Positions 1 to 9,115 of a stretch of DNA of 64,000 nt are shown one piece after another. The translations under genes were made by a program, and so were the position numbers. The stretch's first letter is position 1; every line of letters begins with the position of its first letter. The stretch spans positions 7,564,001 to 7,628,000 of the forward strand of contig NZ_CP151726.1 in assembly GCF_038443385.1 (NCBI RefSeq), given 5' to 3'. The DNA comes from Stieleria varia (GTDB lineage Bacteria > Planctomycetota > Planctomycetia > Pirellulales > Pirellulaceae). The notes under the pieces were generated by a model, which ran no database searches, was not told the DNA's origin, and saw only the letters and a list, made by a program, of their open reading frames with translations.

Positions 1-3000
1 TCGCGACGCCGGACAAATCAAACGTCACCAAATCGGCGGGCGAGTTCGCGAACAGAGCTCGTATCGGAATGCCGCCGATCGTGTTCCCGAAATCGTCCTT
101 TGAGTTGTTGTCGTTTTGATCGGAATCCAGGCCGATGGTCATGCTGGCCGGATCGGTCGAAGTCGCGTAAAAGACCTTGATCGGACCGGCCGCCGCGGTG
201 ATCACGGTCAACGTCGTGCCTGTCAACGTGTAATCGCCGCCATCTCCGACGTCACGTCGCAGAACTTTGGCACCGTCATGAACGATGACCTGATCATTCA
301 GAGGTGTCGCCGCGAGCGTGTACGTTCCCGAACCATTGCCAACGGTTTCGGCATTGCCTTGGCCGAGAAGAAACTGTCCGGCCAGTCCCGCTTTGAAACC
401 ACCGATGCCGGCTTCCAGTCCCAACTCAGAATCGATGCCGAGCTGAAGCTCGATCGAAGTCGTGTCCAGAATGTAGGGCGTCGCCGAGTCAAAATTGAAT
501 CCAAAACCGAGATTGACGCTGCCGCCAACGGTGACGTCCAAGTTGGCATCGGTAGTGGCCGTGATCGGCCCCAGGTCGGGAAGCGTCAGATCAAAACCGA
601 CCGTTTCGGTGATCGCGTTCTCGCCGGTGAAATCAAACCCAACATTCACGGTTAACGCGGGTTGCATCCCGGCAATGGACGAGTCGGCATCCACGAATGC
701 CAGGTCCAGACCAAAGACACCCTCGGGCAGTCCAAGCTCTTTTTCGATCGTGTCGGTGAGGAACTTTTCAAGATTGGCGATCGAACCAAATGAATCCTGA
801 ATCCCGTCAAGCTGCGCGAGCAATTCGGATCGTCCTGCCACATCGGCGCCCACGCTTTCGATGGTTTGCCGTACTCGAGAAACCGCGGCACTGAGCTTGC
901 CCACGCTGACCAAGGTCACGATCTGAACTTCGGCTTCGCCCGGACCGCCGTCGGTGGTGGTTTCGCTCTGGATCTGCAATCCCGTGGGGCTGCGTCCGAT
1001 GATGGGTGCGACGTTACCTGCACCTTCGGCAAACGTCACGGTGAACGGGCCGCCGCGACGTCCCGTAACGTTCGTCACCGTTGAGGCCCCCAACGCCGCA
1101 TTGAGTGCATCGCGGACTTCGCCGGCCGATGCATTGGCGTCAAGCAGCTCGGTGGCGACTGACGGAGCGTTCTCGAGAGCCAACGTCAGCATGTGTTCGG
1201 AGTTCGCGGCCGATCGCAGTGCCGTGATCTGGTCTTGGATTTCGTTGACCTGAGACGAGCTGCCGCGGAAATCATCCAACAAAGCTTCCAGTTCGTCGAT
1301 CTTGCCTCCGATCAATGCTTCATCCGGTCCCGCCAATAACTTTTCAGCCGCGGCGGCCAGCGAATCGACTATGCCGAGCATTTCGTTGGGCGTCTTACCG
1401 ACGACTGGGATCTCGGTGTTGAAGCCTTCGATGTCACTGTCCTGCAACAAGTCAACGACTTTTTGTAACAAGACGGCCACGTCGCGCAGCGAAAAGTTCT
1501 TGAAACCGCCGACAACATCTTGCAGCCCGACCGCGTCGAATGACACCGTCGGAGCCGTCGTGATCCCTTCGCCGCTGAGCGTGGCGATGATCCCCAAACC
1601 ACCGGGGGCTCCCGGCAACAGTTCCACCAAATTTCCACCAACCGGCAGACCGAGCGTTCCGCCGTAGGTGAACGAAGGCGTCCCGATCTCGCTCAGACTC
1701 GCCGACGTGAACTCGCTCAGCCGCAACTTGCCGTCGCCGTCGCCAAAATCGTTGAGGCCGAGTTCGGCTTCGATATTGAAATGGGCCGCTCCGTCTTCGA
1801 TACCGATCTCCAAAATCCCCAACGATCCGATCAGCTCAATGTCAGTCGCCGTGATGCTGACGTCGGCAAAGACCTTGCTACTGCCGGGAACCACATAGAA
1901 TTGATCGATCACGTCACCGGCTAACAACGAATCACCGATCAGTGTGCCACCGGTCAGGCTTTCGTCGACATCAGTTGTTTCAAGATCATCGACTGCCGAT
2001 TTCAGAATTCGCAACGACGCACCGGCCACGCTCAGGCCATTGGCATCGGTGACCGCCGCTACCCGTAGCACATCGCTGCCACTCGGGGTGCTCTTATCTT
2101 CCAGGCGGATTTGATCGCCATCGAAAGTCACTTCCAACACGGCCGAACCACCGGCGGCGGATTCAATTTGGTTCTTGATGTCGCCCAGCGTTTCGGCGCG
2201 ATCCAGATTGACGTCGAACTCAGCGCCACTGGCCAATCGAATGCTCAAGTCGGGCAGGTCGCTCGCTTGATTGTCGGCAAACCCAAGCCAGTCGATCGTG
2301 GCGGGCAACACCGTCAATCCATTGATCTGGCGATCGATCGCGAACAGCATCAACTTGCCATCGACCGCTTGAACTTCGACCGGCAAGACGCCGTCATCGA
2401 TTTGCAGCCCAGTCGTATTGCCAGGACTTTCCAAGAACGTACGCAGCGCTCGATTCAAATCACTGACCAAATCGGTCACCGATTCGTTTTCTTCGATTTC
2501 GTCGGCTGATACCGTGACGGAAATGGAATCGGTGCGACTGCCGAAGCGATGCACGTCGAACGCGAGTGTCACATCACCGGCGGTCGCATCCCGTCCGCTC
2601 GACGGCACGCGATCATTTGCAATGACACCGACTTTCACGGCAAAGTTCTTTACAAACGGATCGGTGTTGCCCGGATCGTGCAGCTTCGTTCCGACATCAA
2701 TTTGCAAATCACTGCCGGGTCGATCCAAATCGATCCCGACCAACAAATCGACCCCCGCACGGGCGGCGAACGTTCCAGAAGCACCACCGGCGACGCCAAG
2801 TTGTGCGAACCCGACATCGATGCCTTGGTCAAAGTTCAGGTCAATGGACTTGGTAAAGTCCGCCGCGAGGGAGAGGCCAAACGTGACCGTACGTGTCGGC
2901 GTTTCGCTGTATCCGAGCGTTGCCGTGAAGGGCGAGTCGTCAAACTGTTTGTTGATCAATTCGTTGATGATCGTGACAAGATCTTGAATCGTGCCGGCGC

Positions 3001-6000
3001 GGAACTGGGCTTCGGCGATTTGCCCCGTGGACAGTCCGAGTTGTGTTCGCGCGGAGTTGACGTCTTCGTTCTTCGCTTCGGAAAAGCCGAGAATCGTTCC
3101 GCCTTGAATTTGGACGGCATCGATGGTGTTATCGATCGATACCAAACTCACGGTCGGTTGCCCGGCTGCCGTGGACGACAACAACGCGACGAACTTGGTG
3201 TTCAGTTCCGCCGTTTCCAAAGCGGCATTGATGGACGCGATCATGTCGTCAGGATCAAGATTCCCAGCGGTCGAGGCGGCCGGAATCGTGAAGGTCTCCG
3301 GCTGATCCTCCTCACCATTGATGATCAGCGTTACGTTGAGATCTTCCGCCAATTGTCGTGGCAGAACGCCGCCCGCGGTGACGCCGACCGTGCTAATCGC
3401 CATCGAGACACCAAACCTGGGATTACGAGTCGCCAACGACAAGCGATTCGCGTCATCCGATTCGAGCGTGGGACGCTCGGCAACGATGGCTTCGCCCAAT
3501 CCGGCAGCGTCCAATGCCGCATTGACGTCCACAAACAGGTCATCTATCGAGGTGTTATCAATCGTTGAAGCCGCCTGCACCGTCACAATGAATGGCTCAC
3601 TGCCTTCGAGCCGAATGATGAATCGGGCATCGGAAGTGAGCCGGCCGTTGGTGACGGAAATCTCTTGATCGCCCAACATCGAGGCGTTGAAGTAGAGCTG
3701 GCGAGTGAAGTCACCCAGCGTCTCGGCGAACTGAACCACACCGTCGATCGCGTCTTGGACAAACGGGATGCCATCGGGGATGTCGAACGTCTTGACGGTT
3801 TCCTGCAAAGAGTTTCCAAGCTGCAGGAACATCGTCGCGATGGCGTCCGGTGTCAGCGACTCAAAGCTACCGATCGTATTACGGATCACCAATCGATTCG
3901 CGGCGTCCGCTTCACCCGTGGTGGCAATCTGAAACAGCCCGGTGAGATCGGCAAAGCTATCGAACTCAAACGCACCGCGGGTTGAATCCGGCTTTGTCGT
4001 GTAAATCGAAATCTCGCCGGGAATCGTCACGTCCAAGACTTTCGGCGAAATGTCGATCCCGTCGATGTTGAGCGTTCCCGAAAAGGAAGGATCGAACGTA
4101 CTTGAGAAATTGACGGTGTTCAAAATCTCGGTCATCGTCGCACCAGCGATCGCGTCCGTTCCAGGATCGTCGATATCGATGGTGAAAGTGGTTTGCAGCA
4201 CGACGCCGTCGTTCGGGTCTTGGCTGCCATCTTCGGACAATTCCACACTCAAGAATCCGAGCGACGCGGTGGCCGAAGGGTTGTTCAAGCTGGCCTTCAA
4301 TTCGATGCTGATCTCTGGATCAACGTCGTCGACCACGATGATCCGGTCCGACGGAGCGATGCTGTCATCGAGTTTGAGGTTGATTTTCAAAGGCAAACGA
4401 ATCGTCGGTGCGGCTTCAATCAGGAAGTTGCCCGAGGCGTTAAACTCAAGTCCCGACACACCGTCGCCAAAATCGAGCTTCGTTTCATATTTCAGCGGCG
4501 TGGGCGTGAACGCTGGGGTGAGCGTGAGTGTCTTGGTCAATTCGTCAAAAGCGATCGCGCCGAAGTCAATTCCCAGCGGTCCAGAGAGCGCATTGAGAAC
4601 CACACCGATCGAAGGGGCTGCTGCTTCGGGATGATTGAAGTTAACCAGCGCCGCTCGCAAAGAATCCCCGATGCTCCCACCGATATCAAACCCGATCGAT
4701 GGATTTGCCAAATCAGGCACATCGGTTCGGGACGCGTCATAGCGAAGCGTCACACGTTCGCCGTCGATCGAAGTGACTTCGGCCGGAAAACGTTCACCGG
4801 TTTCCGTTGAGAACTTAGCTTCGTCACCTACTTTGACACCGATCGAAGCAACCCCAGTACCAGCCGTGTTCAGCGTGACCGTGAATTGGTGAAAGTCTTC
4901 GCCGGTGATCGGTGCCGTGATCGATAGTATTTCCGCATCGCTGAACTCACGGTGTTCCGCGGGAGATGAAAGCAGTTCTCCGATCGACCGGTTGATCAGC
5001 GGGATCTTCGCCTCACCCACGTCTCCATCCAGAACACGCTCATCCAACCATGTCGCCAAGTCCAGTAAACCATCGATCAAACTCTCGGCCGAAAAATCCA
5101 TCACCAAGGGCGAGATGTCGACCGCGAAGGTTGGTGCGGTCTGATCGAACAAGTCGACGTCGCTGACTTCGATGGACGCCGCACCGAGTTGATTACCAAA
5201 CAAGTTGCCATCGAGATCAAACTCCAAGTCAAGCATCTTGCCCGAGGCGGGCACGATGGCGTTGATCGTTACTCGGTCGGCGAATGATGCGGCGCCAGGA
5301 GTGATCGCGATGGCCATCGCCGCGGCAAGTTGCAACTTGTTGGCTGTGATCTCACCTGTGATCGGCCCCAGTTCGAAACCTAGTGTCGAACCGTCGGCGT
5401 TGATCGCTGCCGAAACGTCGAAGCTGTTCAAGTTAAAGAAAGGATCGACTCCGGTGTCTCGATCCAGTCCGATGCCGAACGAAAAGTCAATGTCGGCGGC
5501 GAAGTCCAGATCCGCCCGAACGTCGGCGTCAAAGCTGAGCCCGATGTCGGTCCAATCGGTTCCCAAAGAGTCAAAGTCCAATTCGACTTCATTTTGAAGG
5601 CTTTGATCGATCACGACATTGAATTGCAATCGGTTGTTCGCCAAATCCAAGCCGCCCGATAGGCTCAGTGGCAACGCGTCACCGAGCGCGTTTCGCAGTC
5701 CGATCACCGTTGGCAACTCACCGGCCGACCCTGGATCAAACAAGTCGCTGGTGGGATCAAACTTTGCAAAGTACGCCGCCATCGGAGCACCGAGCTTCAA
5801 CAAATCACCCAACCCGTCTCGCCCATCTGCCTCCGAAGCGACGAGCTGATTGAGAGACTGGCCGATGCCCGGCAATGTTTCGTTGAGCGCACTGGCGGCC
5901 GAAATCGCATCGCCGGCGTCGTCCAGGGGAGTGATCAGTGACAGCAATTGATCTTGCAATGCCGGAGTGATCGTCATGTCGACCAAGACATCGGGCGCTT

Positions 6001-8212
6001 GCTGAAAGAAGTCTTCGGCAGCCAATTGGATCGTCGGAGTTCCAAACTCATTGAGATCGAATGACCCCACTTCAATCGTCAGCGGGAGCGAGACATCAAA
6101 CGCACCGCTGGGACTCACGTTCAATAGCTCACTCAAGTTCGATAGTCCGCTGGTGATTTCTCCCAGACTGACTTTGCCATCTCCATCGGGATCGACGAGT
6201 GACACATTCACGCCAGCGTCGAACGCCACGCGTCCGTTATCGATACTGCCCGAGACACCACCGACCTCGATGTCCAAGTTCAAGTTCGGTGCGTCGACGC
6301 TGCCTTCGACCTGCAACGCAACATCGCGGAAAAACAGACCACTGGCAAAGTCATACCCTGAGCTGAGATCCCATCCGAACTTGCCCGAAAATGTGAGATC
6401 GCCTGATAGCGTCAGTGCTCCGTCGCCGGTCAACGGAAATTCGTCGCCCAGATCCAAGTCGAAGGACGTTTCCACCGGGCCGCCCAAGTCACTGACGTTG
6501 AATGAAAAGGCAAGAACCACTTCTTCGGCCGTTGATTGATTGGTGACGTTGCTTCCCAACCGATCCGCGATACTTTGGGCCGCCGCGATGTGGTCGACTT
6601 CGCCGGAGGAAGTGTAACCTGCCAGCGGAGCGACAATCTTATCCTGCCAGAGCTGGTCGAATGGTACGAGTTCGCCCAGACTGTTTTCGGCAAGGACGAC
6701 ATCCTTGCCCAACTCCGCGTGCGTTTTCACGCCGACCAACAGTTCCTTGAACCGGTCCGCGACCTCGCGAAACGCTTCGCCCAAATCAATGACGTCAAGT
6801 TGGTATGCCTTCAAGGCGGAGCCAGCCGTGCTGCGGACGCGATCGGTGGAGATGTGCTGACGCAAGTCATTGTCGGTATCGGTCACACCCAAAGCCCGCA
6901 GGACCTGTTCTTGGGAGAACTCGTTGATCAGCAAGTCCGTGTGCAAGACCGGGTCGCCGCCGGCGTCCCCGGCGCGAATATTAACCAGTTCCAACGAAGA
7001 CCCCAGACGAGGATCATTCAAAAACGGATCCACCGTAGAGAACGTCGCAACGGTCCCGTCGCCACCGTGTCCCGTTTGCTTTTCCTCGTACCAGACTTGG
7101 CTATCACCCGGACGTCGCCCGATGTAGTTACTGAAGGACAACAGTTCGTCTTGGCGGAACCCCAAGAAATCATCCACCGGACCTGTACGCTCGATCACTT
7201 GGTCGACCGTGTCTCCATCGGTGGCGTAAATGATGACGGTCTGATTCGTCAAATCCAGATAGTCGTTGTCGTTGTTGGTTGCGTTTAGATCGGTCAACAG
7301 CTCGTTGAAGCGGGGATCGGTGGTCGCAATGAGATCCAATGAATCATCCCCGTCAAAATCGAAAGCGGGGTAGGTTGCCGATAGATGTTTTGCCGCTTGG
7401 ACGTACTGACGGGCAAAGTCCAGCTTGCTGATTGCGGGGTCGGTGATGTCGTCGGTCGCCGAGCCGGAGTCAGGACCCAGAATTGGAGTTCCGGCTTGCA
7501 AGGCGTCGTAGGCGTTGTCGACGATTTGGCCAAGGATTCGGGACGCCGGTTTTCCCGACCAGTCATCACTGAGCAGATTCCACGTTTCGACCGTTCCTTC
7601 GTTAGGCACCCCAACCATCAGAAAGTCGTCGATCCGTGGCAAGCCACCCTGCCCGTATGCGGGACTTTGGATGTAGCTTCGCGTGACCAAACCGCCTGTG
7701 CTGTGCGATAAAATATCGACGTTTTTGCCGGGGTTTTTCGCTGCCGCCTCGGCCAGGGTTTTACCCAGATAGTCCAGTCCGGTTTCAAATACATCGTTCG
7801 TGATCCCCTCAACCGTGACCGTATCGAGCGTGCCATTGACAGAACCATCTGTCGGTCCGACTGGCAAACGCCAGTCCCAAGTCACGACGAAAAGTGTCTG
7901 GTTCTCGACGTACCCGACGTTCTCGAGGGTCTTCACGATGTCGTGGTAAACGTTGCCAATCGGCTCGAGTTGCAACTGGTCGGGTGGCAGACCGCGATGG
8001 GTCAGCCAGTGATCGACTCCAGCGGGGGACTCATCGGCGGCGAACGTGCCCCCGAACCCGGGCACGAAGACGATCGGTTCCAGACCTATCTCTGCCGCCA
8101 ACAACATTCGCGGTTCGAGCGACTGAAGTTGCCGACTCAGATCACGACGGGCGTTCGATTTGATGGTCGAGGTGGTCAGTGCGCGGCGAGGTCGGCGACG
8201 GAAGATTTTCAT
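1..8212 (-). CDS. Giant exported protein with lipase-like N-terminal domain (3' end outside window)
   Basis: An open frame runs from an ATG at 8212 to the left window edge, giving at least 2737 codons with no stop in the stretches I read. The N-terminus is basic and carries LEPRMLLAA at residues 32-40, a motif typical of exported giant proteins of planctomycetes. Residues about 45-400 resemble an alpha/beta-hydrolase of the LCAT/PGAP1 lipase type: IVFVPGFGG near residue 47 and a nucleophile-elbow-like SHSTGG with Ser171. The remainder is long, Asp/Gly-rich and repetitive, with beta-rich modules that look adhesin-like. A canonical EF-hand loop, DPDGDGKVSLGE, lies at about residues 674-685, and a partial one (DGDGKLRLSE) lies near 2155. 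It probably acts at or outside the cell surface; lipase activity is inferred. The gene is divergent from the ECF sigma gene across 154 bp. Confidence 0.85.
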   Translation of the reverse strand, partial: MKIFRRRPRRALTTSTIKSNARRDLSRQLQSLEPRMLLAAEIGLEPIVFVPGFGGTFAADESPAGVDHWLTHRGLPPDQLQLEPIGNVYHDIVKTLENVGYVENQTLFVVTWDWRLPVGPTDGSVNGTLDTVTVEGITNDVFETGLDYLGKTLAEAAAKNPGKNVDILSHSTGGLVTRSYIQSPAYGQGGLPRIDDFLMVGVPNEGTVETWNLLSDDWSGKPASRILGQIVDNAYDALQAGTPILGPDSGSATDDITDPAISKLDFARQYVQAAKHLSATYPAFDFDGDDSLDLIATTDPRFNELLTDLNATNNDNDYLDLTNQTVIIYATDGDTVDQVIERTGPVDDFLGFRQDELLSFSNYIGRRPGDSQVWYEEKQTGHGGDGTVATFSTVDPFLNDPRLGSSLELVNIRAGDAGGDPVLHTDLLINEFSQEQVLRALGVTDTDNDLRQHISTDRVRSTAGSALKAYQLDVIDLGEAFREVADRFKELLVGVKTHAELGKDVVLAENSLGELVPFDQLWQDKIVAPLAGYTSSGEVDHIAAAQSIADRLGSNVTNQSTAEEVVLAFSFNVSDLGGPVETSFDLDLGDEFPLTGDGALTLSGDLTFSGKFGWDLSSGYDFASGLFFRDVALQVEGSVDAPNLNLDIEVGGVSGSIDNGRVAFDAGVNVSLVDPDGDGKVSLGEITSGLSNLSELLNVSPSGAFDVSLPLTIEVGSFDLNEFGTPTIQLAAEDFFQQAPDVLVDMTITPALQDQLLSLITPLDDAGDAISAASALNETLPGIGQSLNQLVASEADGRDGLGDLLKLGAPMAAYFAKFDPTSDLFDPGSAGELPTVIGLRNALGDALPLSLSGGLDLANNRLQFNVVIDQSLQNEVELDFDSLGTDWTDIGLSFDADVRADLDFAADIDFSFGIGLDRDTGVDPFFNLNSFDVSAAINADGSTLGFELGPITGEITANKLQLAAAMAIAITPGAASFADRVTINAIVPASGKMLDLEFDLDGNLFGNQLGAASIEVSDVDLFDQTAPTFAVDISPLVMDFSAESLIDGLLDLATWLDERVLDGDVGEAKIPLINRSIGELLSSPAEHREFSDAEILSITAPITGEDFHQFTVTLNTAGTGVASIGVKVGDEAKFSTETGERFPAEVTSIDGERVTLRYDASRTDVPDLANPSIGFDIGGSIGDSLRAALVNFNHPEAAAPSIGVVLNALSGPLGIDFGAIAFDELTKTLTLTPAFTPTPLKYETKLDFGDGVSGLEFNASGNFLIEAAPTIRLPLKINLKLDDSIAPSDRIIVVDDVDPEISIELKASLNNPSATASLGFLSVELSEDGSQDPNDGVVLQTTFTIDIDDPGTDAIAGATMTEILNTVNFSSTFDPSFSGTLNIDGIDISPKVLDVTIPGEISIYTTKPDSTRGAFEFDSFADLTGLFQIATTGEADAANRLVIRNTIGSFESLTPDAIATMFLQLGNSLQETVKTFDIPDGIPFVQDAIDGVVQFAETLGDFTRQLYFNASMLGDQEISVTNGRLTSDARFIIRLEGSEPFIVTVQAASTIDNTSIDDLFVDVNAALDAAGLGEAIVAERPTLESDDANRLSLATRNPRFGVSMAISTVGVTAGGVLPRQLAEDLNVTLIINGEEDQPETFTIPAASTAGNLDPDDMIASINAALETAELNTKFVALLSSTAAGQPTVSLVSIDNTIDAVQIQGGTILGFSEAKNEDVNSARTQLGLSTGQIAEAQFRAGTIQDLVTIINELINKQFDDSPFTATLGYSETPTRTVTFGLSLAADFTKSIDLNFDQGIDVGFAQLGVAGGASGTFAARAGVDLLVGIDLDRPGSDLQIDVGTKLHDPGNTDPFVKNFAVKVGVIANDRVPSSGRDATAGDVTLAFDVHRFGSRTDSISVTVSADEIEENESVTDLVSDLNRALRTFLESPGNTTGLQIDDGVLPVEVQAVDGKLMLFAIDRQINGLTVLPATIDWLGFADNQASDLPDLSIRLASGAEFDVNLDRAETLGDIKNQIESAAGGSAVLEVTFDGDQIRLEDKSTPSGSDVLRVAAVTDANGLSVAGASLRILKSAVDDLETTDVDESLTGGTLIGDSLLAGDVIDQFYVVPGSSKVFADVSITATDIELIGSLGILEIGIEDGAAHFNIEAELGLNDFGDGDGKLRLSEFTSASLSEIGTPSFTYGGTLGLPVGGNLVELLPGAPGGLGIIATLSGEGITTAPTVSFDAVGLQDVVGGFKNFSLRDVAVLLQKVVDLLQDSDIEGFNTEIPVVGKTPNEMLGIVDSLAAAAEKLLAGPDEALIGGKIDELEALLDDFRGSSSQVNEIQDQITALRSAANSEHMLTLALENAPSVATELLDANASAGEVRDALNAALGASTVTNVTGRRGGPFTVTFAEGAGNVAPIIGRSPTGLQIQSETTTDGGPGEAEVQIVTLVSVGKLSAAVSRVRQTIESVGADVAGRSELLAQLDGIQDSFGSIANLEKFLTDTIEKELGLPEGVFGLDLAFVDADSSIAGMQPALTVNVGFDFTGENAITETVGFDLTLPDLGPITATTDANLDVTVGGSVNLGFGFNFDSATPYILDTTSIELQLGIDSELGLEAGIGGFKAGLAGQFLLGQGNAETVGNGSGTYTLAATPLNDQVIVHDGAKVLRRDVGDGGDYTLTGTTLTVITAAAGPIKVFYATSTDPASMTIGLDSDQNDNNSKDDFGNTIGGIPIRALFANSPADLVTFDLSGVA

Positions 8213-8366
8213 CGTTTACGTGTTCGTTTGTCCAAGTTGAAGTGGCGGCTACTCCGGCATTTGGATAGCCCGCCAATGGACTTACCCCTCTTGGCCGTAG
8301 AAACTACGCCTTGATTTGACTACGATTGGCAAACGTTCAGAATTCTTTCGCAAAGTGATGTGAGCG

Positions 8367-8996
8367 ATGTCCAAAACGGAAAGCAGCACAAACATCAGTT
8401 TGATCGCCCGAATTCAGGCCAGTGAGCGGGAAGAGGATGCCTGGATAGAATTCGTTGAGCGTTACGGACAACGCATCTTTCAATGGTGCGAAAAACGTGG
8501 CCTGCAGCCCAGCGACGCCGAAGACGTGACCCAACAGGTCTTGATTCGCATTGCCAAGTACCTCCGAAATTTTCGGTATGACGCGAAGCAGAGTTTTCGC
8601 GGTTATCTGCAACGAATGACGGGAAATGCGATCAACGATTTCTTCGGTCGCCAGCATCGCCAGCTGCCTGCTGAGCAACCCGACAGCATTTCTTGGATTG
8701 ATTCGGTCGAGGCCAAATCAGAATTGCTGCAACAATTGAGCGAAGTCTTCGACTTGGAGCTCTTAGAATTTGCCATGACACGCGTGCGGTCTCGGGTTTC
8801 CGACAAGCGGTGGCGTGCTTGGCACGAAACCACCATCCGAGGCCGCGAGAACAGAGAAGTCGCTGATGAATTAGGCATGCCATTGGGCTCGCTGTACGCT
8901 GCGAAGAATCAAGTCGCCACGCAGGTTCGTGCGGAGATCGAAGTGTTGGAATCAGCCGACGAAGAGAAACTTTGTGCCGATACGCCTGTGGATTGA
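8367..8996 (+). CDS. ECF-type RNA polymerase sigma factor
   Basis: This 209-aa protein has the sigma-70 region 2 pattern (AWIEFVERYGQRIFQWC, then DAEDVTQQVLIRIAKYL, residues about 25-70). A C-terminal region 4-like helix-turn-helix follows (NREVADELGMPLGSLYAAKN, about 168-187). The length fits ECF factors. It should direct RNA polymerase to a dedicated promoter set in response to a signal. It lies 119 bp upstream of three Ser/Thr kinases that carry anti-sigma-like zinc motifs, an arrangement known for kinase-linked ECF groups of planctomycetes, so a regulatory link is likely but inferred. A weak promoter-like TTGACT at 8316, 17 bp, AGAATT at 8339 precedes it. Confidence 0.9.
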   Translation: MSKTESSTNISLIARIQASEREEDAWIEFVERYGQRIFQWCEKRGLQPSDAEDVTQQVLIRIAKYLRNFRYDAKQSFRGYLQRMTGNAINDFFGRQHRQLPAEQPDSISWIDSVEAKSELLQQLSEVFDLELLEFAMTRVRSRVSDKRWRAWHETTIRGRENREVADELGMPLGSLYAAKNQVATQVRAEIEVLESADEEKLCADTPVD

Positions 8997-9115
8997 GCGG
9001 AACTCGCCTGACGACCTGCGACTCATCGTCGGTTCGCGGACAATGTCTCTATTCGCAAAAAGGGAAACAACTCCGTTCGAAGTTGTTTTGATCTCGAGAA
9101 AGTTGGATGGAATTC

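Noticed and set aside
2549..3568. Plus-strand frame of 339 codons
   Set aside because: It lies antisense to, and in codon register with, the giant minus-strand gene; its translation is low-complexity and basic with no family resemblance.
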